From positions 62,001-126,000 of the forward strand of contig JASWJB010000023.1 in NCBI GenBank assembly GCA_032433595.1: a stretch of DNA of 64,000 nucleotides. Direction: 5' to 3'. Below the pieces are notes generated by a model that worked only from the letters and a program-made list of their open reading frames with translations, made no database searches and was not told the origin of the DNA. Source of the DNA: Conoideocrella luteorostrata. Taxonomy: Eukaryota > Ascomycota > Sordariomycetes > Hypocreales > Clavicipitaceae. Position 1 is the first letter of the stretch. Every line of letters begins with the position of its first letter. Positions 32,780-44,900 of this stretch are shown piece after piece. The position numbers and the translations under genes were made by a program.

Positions 32780-34102
32780 ATGACTCCCGCTGACCCCATC
32801 GACCAGTATGAGGCAGCAGATGCGCTACTCAAGTACGTTTATTCAGGCATACTCGGCCCTACGAAAGGAATGGCCGTATATTACGCCGTAATGCATACCA
32901 CAAATAGTACATTTACCTTTTCGGCGACGCTCAGGCCTCCTCATAATCCACCAAACTTTGTCGATAGGTACCAGATTGAGGTTGATAGGCGGAGTGGAAG
33001 GCCATCGGCTTCGAAGATGATCGAGATCACGAACGAGGACATGCAAAAAGCTATTTTGGCTGTAATGGGTGAGAAAGTCGCGTCTACTTGCCGATTTACC
33101 CACGGAGGGTTCAGCATCTCATACAAAGTAACTATGACGCGCAGGCCCGATACTACCTATATTGTCCAGCCACGCTTTCACGGTAACGTGGCATCTATGG
33201 ACGCCTTGATCAAATTCGTCCGCGCGAACAATAGTCCAGAGGGGATATTGATGCCTACCGTCTATTCTATACCAGGCGAGGCAGAACATCAACGGACAAC
33301 AGGGTTCGGAAGGAAGATAACGCAGTTCGTACCTGGTGTCATAGCAGAACGAGTCTATCCCGATATGTCTCATGCTGAAAGACTCGAACTTGGGCGCAAA
33401 ATGGCTCTAGCCTGGCAGGCCTGTTGGAACCTGCCCCTTCCGTCGCCTCGTCAGATAGGCGGACTGATGGCTACAGATAATGACGGCAACATCAGCCTTA
33501 CTGTCGGACCTGACCGACACTTTAGTCTCGGAGGGCCGTTCACGTCCGTGCGCGAAAGGCTCAGAGCTCGGCTTCAGCATGCTATTGGCAGTTTGCAGAT
33601 AACAAATGGCATTAATGACTACAAGGAAGAAAATATGGCCCCTATCCAGACCATCGTGGATAATCGATTGGACAAAATTCCTCAAGCTGTTGAGGAGTGT
33701 CCAATCGTGGCTCTCCACGTTGATATGGGTGTTCATAATATGCTGGTATCAGCGGATGATCACAAGGAAATTAACGCCATTATCGACTGGGAACTCTGCG
33801 CTAGCGCTCCGTTTCTTGCGGCTCATGAATTCCTTGAAGGGCTTTTCCGAATGGGAGCCTCGAACGGCTCCGGTGTTGAGTATCCGCGAGCCGATCAGCG
33901 TCGTAGCGCTTTTTGTGATGCAATTCGTACATGGAAGCGTCGTTGGGAGAGTCCGCGTGCAAAAGACTGTATGGAATGGCTTCGATTTGCTCTTTTTATG
34001 CAGCCCGAGTACTGCTCTAACAAGCTACCTAGGTCTGAGAAGTGGCAGTTTAGGGCTGAGAATAGGCGTGTTGTCGAGGCCATGATCGAGAAGTATGAAT
34101 GA
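32780..34102 (+). CDS. APH-fold phosphotransferase-like protein
   Basis: A 440-residue protein from ATG 32780, with an in-frame extension possible to 32684 or 32474. The late start was chosen because MTPADPIDQYEAADALLKYV begins the folded-looking part, while the upstream residues are basic and unstructured. The aminoglycoside phosphotransferase/kinase-like signature is clear: Brenner-type catalytic loop HVDMGVHNMLV (Asp and Asn present) and the metal-binding IIDWE in place of DFG, with a kinase-like small lobe before it (GGFSISYKV). Such genes are widespread in filamentous fungi and their substrates are unknown. They are sometimes found beside secondary-metabolite genes, but membership of the nearby cluster is not shown. 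There is no intron and the frame is intact. Confidence 0.82.
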   Translation: MTPADPIDQYEAADALLKYVYSGILGPTKGMAVYYAVMHTTNSTFTFSATLRPPHNPPNFVDRYQIEVDRRSGRPSASKMIEITNEDMQKAILAVMGEKVASTCRFTHGGFSISYKVTMTRRPDTTYIVQPRFHGNVASMDALIKFVRANNSPEGILMPTVYSIPGEAEHQRTTGFGRKITQFVPGVIAERVYPDMSHAERLELGRKMALAWQACWNLPLPSPRQIGGLMATDNDGNISLTVGPDRHFSLGGPFTSVRERLRARLQHAIGSLQITNGINDYKEENMAPIQTIVDNRLDKIPQAVEECPIVALHVDMGVHNMLVSADDHKEINAIIDWELCASAPFLAAHEFLEGLFRMGASNGSGVEYPRADQRRSAFCDAIRTWKRRWESPRAKDCMEWLRFALFMQPEYCSNKLPRSEKWQFRAENRRVVEAMIEKYE

Positions 34103-37100
34103 TAAGTAACACTTGCTACTTATAGATAGGAAGAGGGACATGCACCACGACTATATATGCCGTTAGCGACGATGGGTGTTGTTAGCCTTCTTCGACTCCA
34201 AGTTATTAGTCTTGGTTAAAACTTGATTCTGATTGTTTATGGCACCGAGGTAACTAATCGCGCTATTTTGCAGATATAGGCTATGGAAATTAGCTTCTTT
34301 GTAAAATCGAACTAGCGGGAGCTAATCTGAGATTTAGCTAATGGCCTAGCCTGTTCGAAGCCACTAGCCACGGGAGTTTATGTCACGCCGTACACTATCT
34401 AGCCGCATGGGGCATTAATGAATTGATTGCCACTAGAGCGCCAAAGCTATAGTCCGTTCACCCGTTAAGGTCTAGGCCGCGAACCCATCCCTGCCGCCGT
34501 CGCTTGCCGACCCGCCGTTAAGTTAGGCATATGTATGGCCGAGGCTTGAGAAGATCATTTCCTTCGCTAACGGATGCGCTTAATAAAGTGAATGGAGACT
34601 TATCTACCGGCCGATCGTGCCGTGTGTTTGTATCCGGTCACGTGGCTAAATTAGTGTAGCCAAAAAAAAAAAAACATCGGCCGGCTTTTTGAAGATTCAA
34701 TTCGAGCTTAGTAAAGGACTATTTCCACTAGAACAAACAGGGCATTCTTTTCCCCGAGAGGATAAACATGCAACCGGTATGAGGTGCATAGATTCTGTTG
34801 GATTTTCAATCTTTTCTGCTTCGCTGAAAAGTCCGCTTTTTTTTAATTCTATATACGTGGGAAATGGATGAGCTTGGAATGGCTCCAGCAACAGCAAAGT
34901 CCTAGTTGACTTTCACGGCGGGATTCTTCTGGGGCTGATATATATCGGGAACCCAGGAACCCCGTGGATCATTTCTGTGTGTAATGACGTAGACATAGCC
35001 AATTTGATTGTTGTCGGCAGGTGGGCCAAAGGCGTATTTTCGAGCCGTATAATGGGATTTAGTCAGTGACACGAACCCACATTGTATGGTGTGCACGGGT
35101 CACGTTGTTGCGTTATGTGCCTTCATAAGTAGATGAAGGAGAGCAATTTGCAGCAGTGGTAATTAGCAGGAATGGATGGACTTGAATATGATGAAGAGCG
35201 TAAGCAGTGATATTGATAGTGATGATCTGAATGATGATGCCCTCTGTAGGGCACCGTGACCGTTCTATGTAGTCCTTCAGTGACCGGAACATTCCCTTGA
35301 AATTAGTGGCCTTAGGCCTACATTTCTTGGCATCGTGCCACCTTCTTCCACTATCGTACGAATCTAGCTAATACGAGGCATCGGTCATTTCCGAAGGTGC
35401 CACTCTAATCTCAACACACGTAGCCCCGCCAATTCGCTAGCATATTGGGAGTCACGCGCACACATTTAACTTGAAAAAGCAAGCTTAAGAATAGCGATGA
35501 CGATAACGAAGTCAATAAAGACCGTAATATAATCAGCTCCGAGTCGGACTATAAAGATGACACTTTCTCTCTCGCAAAATTTCTCGCCCTAATTAAATTA
35601 ACGAGATAATATCTTATTAATTTTTGATGTTTCCATTGGAAGCAATTAGATAGTTTCAAATCCACGTGCTATGATGGGAAGAGCTGTGTTACAGTGATGA
35701 TGGAGGAAGAATTCCTCGTCGAACGGCCTCGCCTAAATCCCCGTATGTATAGATAACCCCACAATCCGAGATGCCATTGTCCCGGATTCCTGACTCAGGC
35801 CCAGAGGCCAAGTACCCCTTCCACCTCCGCACGTGCATACAAGTTATCTAACAGTTTCGAATCATGCACGACTTCAGCCAATGGTGGGGACGCGGGCCTG
35901 AACGATCCCGCTCGGTCTGATGATAAGGATGGACCAGGGGAGGTTATACTGGACAAAGTATCTTAAACTATTTATACCGACTTCGCCAGCGCTGCAGTAC
36001 TCCTGTTGCCCGCATCAAAGGTATTGGCGCTAATTCTGCCCGCGAATGTTTCAGCGAAGACGTGTTTCATTCTAAGGCTTATTCTTATCAAAAGCTAATC
36101 TTTACATGAATGCTGCATGCTCCCTGGTGAATCTGAAGGTATCGACGTACAATCTATTCTTTCACTATTGGGCGAAAAAGAATTTGACTAGCTGATTCAA
36201 AGCCGACGAAACATATTGGACGAATATCAAGACGTTTAGGGTATCGATGTAAATTTAGTTCATCTCGACTTTAACACAGGTTTTTCTTTACACCACGGTG
36301 ACACGAAGAAGAGTGAAGATGACTAGAACAAAAGAGGCTCGGCCGACGAGCTGCTAGCACTCCACAGTTTTAATTACCAGCGGCTTAAAGTGCTGGTAAC
36401 TCAGTGCCCCGGCGGTTCCAGTAGCCCCCCAGCGCCTCATGCTAGTAACAAAAGCTGGTGGCAACGATCAAACAGCAACCCCCTTCACGCTCGCATCTTC
36501 AACCTTGATGGGATTAGCTGATCACGAAGGATGCCAGCCTTGGGGGCAACCAAAGGATGAATTGGGGGGCGCCCGGGCGCCCACTTATCAGTTCCCCCAA
36601 AACTGCAAGGGGTTACTTAATGGAAATCGTTGAGATAGACTCGACCAGCATTCGCAACCTCAACTCATAGTTTTACTATTTTTCTCTAATGTGTATGTTG
36701 CAAGTAGCCCTGCTTGCGCCCGGTGGATTTGCGATAACATGGCCGATAACGATCGCGCATAAAATGCGAAATTTGCAGGCACTTGGAGAAGTGGGGTAAT
36801 CGATGCATCAAACAGTTCCCAGAGGCTACACCTTGGTCGCATGTTCGAAGGGTGCGAATTGGGGTTAGACCGAGCCTGACACAGTGGCAAGTTTTGCTTA
36901 CAAATAACTTTAACCATAGATAGTGGCTTTGAGCTATTTCAGACATCATGCTGGCTACTTTCGCCTTATCAATCGATAAATATCGCCCATGTTAGCAAAT
37001 CGATCTTGGGGCAGTCTCTCGTTAATCTTAATTTGCATTATAGTGGCTGTTTTGGAAGTTATGATAAGAACAATTCGTTCATCGAGTATAAAGCTGCTAA

Positions 37101-37216
37101 TTTCCTCGTCTAACCACAATAAACTGGCAATAGAGTCATCGCTAAAGAAACACTCTTCTCTATATTTTACCATACTTTTGTATCCCTCTTTGTTCCACGC
37201 TGTGGTCTTACCCGCA
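34103..37216. other. 3.1-kb AT-rich intergenic stretch with repeats
   Basis: No gene is supported. It holds one copy of the GTTGCGTTATGTGCC family at about 35104-35230, poly-A tracts (34662-34674), and segments around 35690-35730 resembling the LTR-like relics (TGTTACAGTGATG, GAATTCCTCGTCG). Confidence 0.45.
35104..35230 (+). repeat. GTTGCGTTATGTGCC family repeat
   Basis: The stretch GTTGTTGCGTTATGTGCCTT through GCAGGAATGGATGGACTTGA is closely similar to 4845-4960 and 57692-57770. Terminal fragments only; no coding sequence. Confidence 0.5.
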
Positions 37217-38395
37217 ATGACCATCAAGCACTTTCTTTTCTCGTGGCTATTTGCTGCGGTCGCTGTTGCAGATTTGAACCGAGTTCAAGTCGGGGCTATG
37301 ATTCAAGATACGCCCCAGGCCAAGCTTTTCATCAAAGACATCAAGGGCAAGATCCTGGCTCAACCTCCTCGCGTGGATAGAAGGCTGAAACAGCAAGGCA
37401 CGCGGTTGGACACAACAGAGACAAATTCTTTAGTAGATTCAGCCCAGTCTGCGCATCTCAATCATCACTGGGGCTACGATTGCTATTGTACGATGCAGCA
37501 GTTCAACCTTACTGAAGGCAATATTGAAGTCGCAATCGTTGCAAACGAGAATCGGGCGGTTGTCAGTGGATCGACGGAGACAAAGATGGACATCAAGGAG
37601 ATCATCGCCGTTATTGATTCCGAAAGTAGTGGATGGAAAGTATCAGGCCAGAAAATAACAGAATGGAGTGGCTCCGTAGACCTCGACATTCCCTATTTCA
37701 AACCGTCCGGGTCCTATAAGTTCACCAAATGGGATACCGACGAAAATAGCGGTGGCAAAGACAATAAGAACGAAATACGTGAGGAGTTTAACCAAAATCG
37801 CGTCTGTCCAGCAAATACATCGTGTTCCGTTCAGACCTGGACTTTTACCACAAAGCTTCGCGGACACTGCCCCGTTATACCTATGGTTGATCCAGTATGT
37901 TTCTCTAATGCAAAGGGCCAAAAGCGGATTAAAACGAACAGACCTTTTTTCAAGTTTTTAACGCAAAACAATTGGATGCGAGATAATATTTCGCTTGCCG
38001 CTGTTAACGAGCAATTCTCAAATTGGACCATTCTTGGCTCGCACTTCTATGACATCAAAAACAAGAATGGTTCTGCCGCAGGCAAGGTCCAACCAGCAAA
38101 GCAGGTTGATGAAATTTTCCGGCAAAGCGATGAATATATCGTTAATTACAAGAACAACCCATCGTGCGAGCTATTAAAGTCGCCCGTGTACCGCCTAGAT
38201 GGAAGTCCACAGAGAGTAACCGTTATGATTGAGAAAGCTGTTCCACTTGAGAAACGCATGGTGGGCAGGGCTGAAGCTGACCAGTACCTGTCTGAGAGAC
38301 ACCGGACGGAATCAAAAAACAGTCCCACTAGAAGGCTGAGCGGCAAGGCTGAGCCGGATGTGAAGGTTATTGTTCTGAAAGGACTCGAGTGGTAA
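37217..38395 (+). CDS. secreted protein of unknown function
   Basis: A 392-residue protein from ATG 37217. The frame is open further upstream, but this Met begins a good signal peptide (MTIKHFLFSWLFAAVAVADL, cleavage near 18). The mature protein has Cys pairs around DCYCTM, NRVCPANTSCS, GHCP and VCFS, and a central Ser/Lys/Asp-rich strand-like region (SGSVDLDIPYF, SGSYKFTKWD). A basic tail contains KR and RR sites, for example LEKRMVGR. I recognise no family. It could be an effector or secreted virulence-type protein; that is inference from secretion and lack of homology cues. It lies alone in a repeat-rich, gene-poor stretch 2 kb from a second secreted protein. The frame is intact and intronless. 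Confidence 0.65.
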   Translation: MTIKHFLFSWLFAAVAVADLNRVQVGAMIQDTPQAKLFIKDIKGKILAQPPRVDRRLKQQGTRLDTTETNSLVDSAQSAHLNHHWGYDCYCTMQQFNLTEGNIEVAIVANENRAVVSGSTETKMDIKEIIAVIDSESSGWKVSGQKITEWSGSVDLDIPYFKPSGSYKFTKWDTDENSGGKDNKNEIREEFNQNRVCPANTSCSVQTWTFTTKLRGHCPVIPMVDPVCFSNAKGQKRIKTNRPFFKFLTQNNWMRDNISLAAVNEQFSNWTILGSHFYDIKNKNGSAAGKVQPAKQVDEIFRQSDEYIVNYKNNPSCELLKSPVYRLDGSPQRVTVMIEKAVPLEKRMVGRAEADQYLSERHRTESKNSPTRRLSGKAEPDVKVIVLKGLEW

Positions 38396-40513
38396 ACGGG
38401 CTGCTTATTGGCGAGGTGTGAACACTGTGTCCGTCAAACGGGACGCATCATGTCCTTAACAGAGCTGCGCCGAAAAGGATGAATTAACTTTTTGGGATTA
38501 TGTTAGATTGAATCTTTTGTAAATCAGTTCTTTTTACTCCAGAATAGTAGGCATTGGGCTTCCTACAAATTAAATGTTTTGTTTTATTAGCAAAAAAGGT
38601 CAAAACAGGTCACGTTCCTAATTATTATGCCCGTGATCCCAACCTACACTGTTCAACTCTTCGTCCCATATTAGCCAAGTCCTTCGATTTTAATCATACA
38701 TCTGTCTCACGATGCCGAGTCAGGGTCGGGACCCTTTGCAAGCGAGACTCCTCTCCTTTCTCTTGTCGTGATTTCTCTTACTCTTTAGTTTTAGACACTC
38801 GTAGTCGCCTAGCCAGTTATCGGTATACTTGGTTAGACCGGTACATCTTCCTTGGTCGATTTCTCTCTCCAGCTCTGAGGTAAAATGCGCTATTTGCCTA
38901 TTTGTGTATGATCTTAGCACTACATAAATCTTTCTCTGAAATATCATCACAAATCTAAGGCTCTTTAATGCACGTCAATTCTTCTTTAAACATCCCCTTT
39001 TGTTAGCTTTTATACTAAGCAAGTTTTTTCAAGGCATATTACTATGACGACCGTGATAGGCCCAAAGGATAAGTCTAGTCTGAATCTAAGTTGGTAGATA
39101 CGTTGGTTGGATAATGCAGCTTTGTGGGCTGAGGCGGGAAGGAATAAGCAAGCATGGTGCAGAAAAGAGGTATGTATAGGTTAAATACTAGTATTATTAG
39201 TGCTTTAAAGCTAATTAGTAGGATTCTTTTTATTACTTAGGAAAATACTCACTCCACCCAGCCACCCTGGGGGTGCTGAAATTCAAGCACAAAGTATTTA
39301 ATATATTAAGTAGTTTACCTGCTCCTCTGAAATATTCTACTCTCTTCATTATATGTTGTGCTAGATTGTAAGTCTGCAGCTTAGAAGGCTTATCAGACCT
39401 TCTTTAACTAATTATATTAATAATAGTTGAATTCGCTTTTAAAGGAGGCTACAAAGTCTTTTGCTGATTAATTGCAATAGTCTTCTCATATTGAAGCAAC
39501 AGGGTAGAGGGGCCACCGTCGCGAGGGGCATCGGACGCAAAGGCGGCGCCGTAAGGCTCTAAAAATGGGTCCCAAGACTGTACATTGTAATATCCACACT
39601 TAATTCACATACAGCTTGTACCATGCATTGTCGGCTGATAAGATTGCTTGTTTTCGTGCCACAACCTGGCTTTTAAGTCGTCGCTCGTTTAAAGAAGTGG
39701 GCCCATTGGGGTCGCGTGCCTGTCAGCCAGCCAGCCACCCCTAGCACCAATGGAAATGTTAGTTGTCTGTCATACTTATATTGTTGCAATGTGCCAAGCG
39801 ATTGCTATACCGCTTTGTGAAGAGGAAAGCCTTGGCACTGGCGCCGGCCAGCCGCGGAGGTGGTTGTTGGCCTATGCGCTGGCCACAGCGAACTTCCAAA
39901 TAGTCTAGCCTAGGAAACTCGATCATTTCTGCAAATTTTGAATACCAATTGCGCTCGGTGTTGTCACAGAGAGCAGTGGCTTGCCCCAAGGCCGCTCGGG
40001 CTCATTTTGCCATTGATGCGAAGCATTGAACAACCACCTGCAACAGCCAAGGCTCGTGATACACGCCCATAGTGGAGCTGACGAGTGTACCTTGGGTGCG
40101 TATCAGATGTTCACTTCCGGACGTGCTCGATCGTAATACATATGAACCGGGGCAATTAGGAAGGAATAGCCAAAGGTCTTCAACCGCACCAGCCCGCCAT
40201 ATGAGCCGCACCGAGAGTTTCGTGGGGAGTCTAGTCCCGTTTCAACTGTGGGTATTATGGCTTCCAGTAACAACACGACACAGAGCCCAAGCAAAATAGT
40301 CTCACAGCAAAATCTTGTGGAATGGTCTCCATAAGATAGTGATTGCACAGGGCCTGGCTCTGCGCTGTCTACTCAGCAGTACATCTTCACAACGTATAAT
40401 ATGCGAGGTATAGTGTTGTAACGCGATCGGTCTCTTGAGCGTAACAAAGACTTTGAAGCTAAAGCTATGTGGATTTGGATGAAATTCCTAGCGAGGGACC
40501 GCCATTCTTGTGA
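38396..40513. other. AT-rich intergenic stretch, no gene supported
   Basis: Strongly AT-rich between about 38500 and 39500, as expected for repeat-derived or RIP-affected sequence. No transposon genes are readable. Short frames near 40000-40350 are not convincing. Confidence 0.4.
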
Positions 40514-40945
40514 TTAACAACCACACCCACACGAGTTGGGTTTTCCAGAGCAGCCTACCCCGCAGCCAAATTTCACATTGTCGGTTCCGCAGTCCAGATC
40601 CTTCGAACACTTGTGCCAAGGCCCTTGCCCGCTGTTGGGAGCTGTCCAGCACCACCACAAATTATTGAGGCCAGCACCACAGTACTTCCAGCAATAACCC
40701 TTCCAACAACCTTTGCTCTTCTTTAGGGGTTCACAAGCCTGGGCTTTGACATCTAACACCGACAGAGCTAAGACAGCGTTAGTAAGATCTCCTGAGCTTT
40801 CGAGCTCTAATAGAGACAGCATACCGTCGTTAGGTGAATTGTCACTCTCTGGCCTCAAACTGCTGTTGGGGTGGTCTTCCCTGTCTCTTGGTACGGCTGC
40901 GCTTGCCAGGCCAACCAGCAGCAACGTGGTAACGGGCAGTCTCAT
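40514..40945 (-). CDS. small secreted cysteine-rich protein, candidate effector
   Basis: Two exons on the minus strand: 40945-40825 and 40767-40514. The intron is 57 nt (GTATGC...ACTAAC...CTTAG), a multiple of three, so reading through it also leaves an open frame (143 residues); the spliced protein is 124 residues. A clear signal peptide MRLPVTTLLLVGLASA is followed by an acidic spacer. The C-terminal 75 or so residues hold 12 cysteines, including CWKGYCWKYCGAG, WWCWT, KCSKDLDC, GCGVGC and a final SCGCGC. The even number and spacing suggest a disulfide-rich, knottin-like fold. Such proteins are typical candidate effectors or antimicrobials; activity is inference. Confidence 0.75.
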   Translation of the reverse strand: MRLPVTTLLLVGLASAAVPRDREDHPNSSLRPESDNSPNDGMLSLLELESSGDLTNAVLALSVLDVKAQACEPLKKSKGCWKGYCWKYCGAGLNNLWWCWTAPNSGQGPWHKCSKDLDCGTDNVKFGCGVGCSGKPNSCGCGC

Positions 40946-41796
40946 AGTTAATATGTCAAAGCCAACCAGAGAAGAAAAGAGAATATCAAGTAGTATATGT
41001 CTGGCACAATGATCTTACAAGTTCTGACCACATGCCTTGAATGAATTCAGCTTCATCATAGAGGCGGCGACAGCCCCTATATATACACTTAAGTCTGCAA
41101 TACTTGCTAGTCACTCTGCTTAATACGAAGCCCCTCACTGCAGGCGCACCATGACCCCTTTTCAGGCTACTCGCGCCTCCGGGCTGACAAGTCAGCCTAA
41201 GCCCCTTGAGGTAAATGCCGCGCCAAGAGGCTGACAAGTCAGCGTAAGCCACTCAAGGCAAGCGCTGCTTATGATCTTTTTATAATAATTGTAAGACAAG
41301 ACTTTTGATGCCTGGATTAGGAAAAGTTAAGAACATCTAATGCATGGATCTTTGGTCTAGAACTTCTGATTTTTCCGGCTTTCTGGGGGACAAATTAAAT
41401 ATTCCCCGCCTAAGGTTATGTCACTGCTGAACGATGCCTCGCTTTGAGGTCCGGATATGATGATGTGCTATTTTCCCTTTCACGAGCGGGGAGACGCAGT
41501 GCATGCGACCCATGTTGGAGAGAAACACAGCGAGGGGGGCGGAGATGGGTGCTGTTGATCGTGCCACTTGCATAATCTCACCCCTTTAAAGAACCTTTAT
41601 TTTTTTAGTGCCACCACCATAGTCTGCTCTTTACTCTTCTTAGAAATATTCTGGGTTATTATTGCTAAGGTCTGCCTTTAATAGTAATAACAGACGAAGG
41701 TAGAAGGGCTATACAGTATATAACCGCTTTAACAACCGATCTTACTGATAAGATTTGTCGCAGGGTTTCTGGTCTGGATAAGTCCGGCGATGTGTT
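40946..41796. other. intergenic, promoter side of the cysteine-rich protein
   Basis: No gene seen. A pair of short similar blocks (CTGACAAGTCAGCCTAAGCC and CTGACAAGTCAGCGTAAGCC) occurs at about 41186 and 41231. Confidence 0.4.
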
Positions 41797-42080
41797 ACGT
41801 TATTGAGACCAGAGCAATTGCTCAGTGAACACTTGGTAGGAATGAATAGATTGAATTGTATTGATGATGTCCTATGACTTCCAACTTGATGGGGAATTCC
41901 TTCATTTTTTGCCTGGCTTCAACTAATACGTCAGGTTCCTTCGGATTCCATGATGCCCTGCACAGCTGAAACCTCCTGCAGTCATCCTTTAGTCCGTTTA
42001 GCTGCTTCAGTAATTCCCTCTCTAATCTAGCTATTTACGGCCCTGATCTTCCTGACGGAAGCAATTCTCCTCTCAACACG
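41797..42080 (+). repeat. dispersed repeat related to 4990-5190
   Basis: The forward sequence (GTTACGTTATTGAGACCAGA ... CAGCTGAAACCTCCT) is the reverse complement homolog of 4985-5195. Its distal part (AGCTATTTACGGCCCTGATC) matches 57945-57970. It is a non-coding repeat copy. Confidence 0.55.
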
Positions 42081-42759
42081 ATGTTTCGTCTGATTGGTAA
42101 CGAACAGTTGGGTATTGCGGATAGTTGTCAGGTTGTATTTATCCCATTCAATTGTAATAGAATGCTTAGATTGAACGCTGAGGAACTCATCCTCGCGTTG
42201 GTAGAAGTAGAAGTTGTTTATATAGTTAGGATCTCTCCATACTTATCCTTTTTGAACCTTCGCTCCTTTTGCTCTATCTGCGCTGTCTGCTCTGACGAGA
42301 GCAAACAGATCCAACCGATCCAACAGAGCACTGGCCTTGGCGAGTGGATTCCTTGCCGCTTCTGTCTGCGGTATGTTCTCCCGTGGTCCTTCTAGATTCC
42401 AGGATATGGCCACCCCGGAAACTTTGTAGCCCAGCGGCCCGTTGTCTGACCTGTATTGAGTGGTTCGTAACAGCCGTTTGTGCAGCTTAAATATATATAT
42501 ATATGTATGTATATTCTTAATTACCTTTACTCAAGTGAAGTTCCTACGACTCTTCACGTTTTTGCTTGAAGGGGAATATTAAATAAAGGTATATAAGACG
42601 CTAAATATATTACTGCGTAGAATTTTCTATAAAACTGAATCGGGAGGACTGCGCCCACATTTGACTTGGAAGATCTAGTAAGTTATCGTGAGTTTGTTGG
42701 ATAGCACGTGTGTGTGGGTGGATGCGTGGATACAAGGGCAGTGAGAGAAAGGATACGTG
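42081..42759. other. intergenic, nothing recognised
   Basis: No supported gene. A TA dinucleotide tract is at about 42490-42502. Confidence 0.35.
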
Positions 42760-43381
42760 GCCCCTGGGCCTAAGGCAGGAGTCGGAGACAATGGCGTCTC
42801 GGATTGTAGGGGATTTTATAGGGGGATTTGGACCGGGCCATCAGATGAGGAGTTCTTTCTCAATTATCACCGTAGCACAGCTCTTCCCATAAATGCACAA
42901 GAATTTAAACGTCTCCAATTTATTCCAACAGTAATTGAACAGCAACTCCAGGCTATGGCAAAAGGTGCAAAGCAAAGAAAATCGTACTTCTCGAAAAGCA
43001 TCATGTGGCAACAAGACCCGATGGTGCAAGAAGACGCAACCGTTCAAGGAAACCCGATGACCAAAGAGAATTTTATGATGCGAGAAAACCTGATAGTGCA
43101 GCAAAAGGCCCCATGGTGGCCGAATAAGCATGATGGTGCTGCTGTCCAGAATGGGGGTGCACCACGCGCAAAAGGGGCTAGATTTGTTACACACGACAGA
43201 CAGTGACGGGAATACGCCAATGGAGTTGGCGGAAAGAACCCATGGCAAAGCGGCGGAAAAGTTACTGGATGCTTTGGAGGAGCTTGCCGCTGATGAAAAA
43301 TGGATCGATTGTACTTGGTATGGATTTCAAAAAATTGGGGAATCGAGTCTCACCACACAATTAAGTTTGCTAGTGAACTAA
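42760..43381 (+). pseudogene. relic of a multicopy gene, ankyrin-like C terminus
   Basis: The first frame reads GIWTGPSDEEFFLNYHRS, LPINAQEFKRLQFIPTVIEQ and then a Met/Gln-rich tail up to 43206. A second frame from about 43190 reads TDSDGNTPMELAERTHGKAAEKLL, which is ankyrin-repeat-like, and stops at 43381. The two parts lie in different frames without a clean intron between them, so this looks like a frameshifted relic. The front part is repeated in decayed form at 57515-57690 and 59505-59645, so the family is dispersed in the region. Confidence 0.5.
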
Positions 43382-44140
43382 AAATTTTCAATCGGAAATT
43401 TTTTTCGTCACATACTGGCCGATCCATCGTGCTACAGAAACCATATTAGCAGCTATACCAAGTAGCTTGTAAAGTATGCTGTACCTACTGTCTAATTGGT
43501 GGTTGCCTTTTGTTGCGCTATAATTAACCACTGCAGGCGTAAAGTAAAGGTTCCGGATTGGTGTATGTGTGTGTGCGGAATTGGATGTTGTTAGAAGTGA
43601 TGAAAATCGTGATTGCAATTGGGGGATTTCTCTTAATTTGTACTGCACGCGAACTCCAATCAGTTCGGAATTTGACTTCGACGATCGGTAGAGACGCTGA
43701 ACTTGGCGCAGCAGTCTGCGTCGAAGGAATGCTCGCTTTCACTCCCGTCGTTGCCGTGTATGAAGCGCTGCCCGGGCGCCTGTAAGATCTTTATAATGGT
43801 CGGCCTCGTCCGCCGCCATAAGCCATTGCATACACCATGAGCGAATTGAAACCCGGTACAAGCAGCATCGCTGTATCGCCGGTTCATCGTCCGCCATCTT
43901 GACCAGCTGACCATGACGGGGAAGTGGGAGGATGCTGCTCACGTCTTTCCCATTTTCCGTCCATAGTCGTGAGCATGATATGGCGTTCATATGTGTCGAT
44001 GTAGAAGGTTACGTCCCAGTCCTGCTTATCAGTTAGCTCGATGTTTTTTTTTTTTTCGCAGTCGTGTGCATTCGTTCCGAGAATAAAAAAAAAAGTTTGT
44101 GTGCGTTTGTAGAGAGGTACGTACATGCAGCTTCGGGCTG
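43382..44140. other. intergenic, nothing firmly recognised
   Basis: Several medium open frames exist on both strands, but none has domain-like sequence. A poly-T run lies at about 44044-44056. Confidence 0.35.
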
Positions 44141-44900
44141 GTCAGACCCACCGGGCTGCTCGTTCCTCGTGGACTGCATTGCTCAACAGTTCCTTTCCCC
44201 ATGGGCTACATCGCACAAGAATAGTTCTTTTCCTGTAAAATAATAATTCGAGCGCTTTACTTTTTTTACTACACCTGGCTCTAAAACCCCTTTTCAGTAA
44301 CACCAACAACAACGAGGACAAAGAGGAAGACGACGACGAAGAGACGACGACGAATAGACGACGACAAGACACGACGACGAAGAGACGACGACAAGACACG
44401 ACGACAAGACACGACGACGAAGAGACGACAAGAAGATAACGATAACGACGATAACGACGATAACGACGACGACGATGCTACTTTGAAGTGGCATAATATG
44501 CGTTTTTGGATGGATGTCTTGGCCATCGTTACCATCACCGTATCCTCATGCTCACCTCCTCCCACGCACCACCTCTACCTCCACTTCCACCTCCACCATC
44601 ACTTCTACCTCCCTCATCATCATCCTTCTCCCTCTCCCTCCTCTCCTACTCTAACTCGCCCCCACCCCCTCCGACTTCGGCCGTAGTACCGATGCCCTTG
44701 CTACCACCCGCGCGGCCACCCGCACCGCTACATCTCAGTAGGCGAGCGACGTGTTGAAAAGGTAGATGAATCACTTGTGGGGCAGGCGCCCGTGAACGTC
44801 AACCGCGTAAACAAACGCCGCATCGACATTTGCGATGCATGATTTGGTACGTGTTCTTGATGTCGGGGCGTTGGGAGTGCACTTGGGCCACCTAACATTG
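44141..44900 (+). repeat. left arm of a long imperfect inverted repeat, with gene relic
   Basis: Read forward, this arm matches the reverse complement of about 49160-49235 and 50085-51050. Landmarks are the TCGTGGACTGCA block, a GACGAC-rich low-complexity tract (44330-44475), a membrane-segment coding piece (LKWHNMRFWMDVLAIV at 44485-44530), a pyrimidine-rich tract, CATCTCAGTAGGCGAGCGAC at 44732 and GGTACGTGTTCTTGATGTCG at 44846. The gene copy here has lost its ATG and exon structure. Confidence 0.6.

Noticed and set aside
44290..44480. GAC/GACGA tract as a possible regulatory or CRISPR-like array
   Set aside because: Simple-sequence low complexity mirrored in the other inverted-repeat arm; no spacers.
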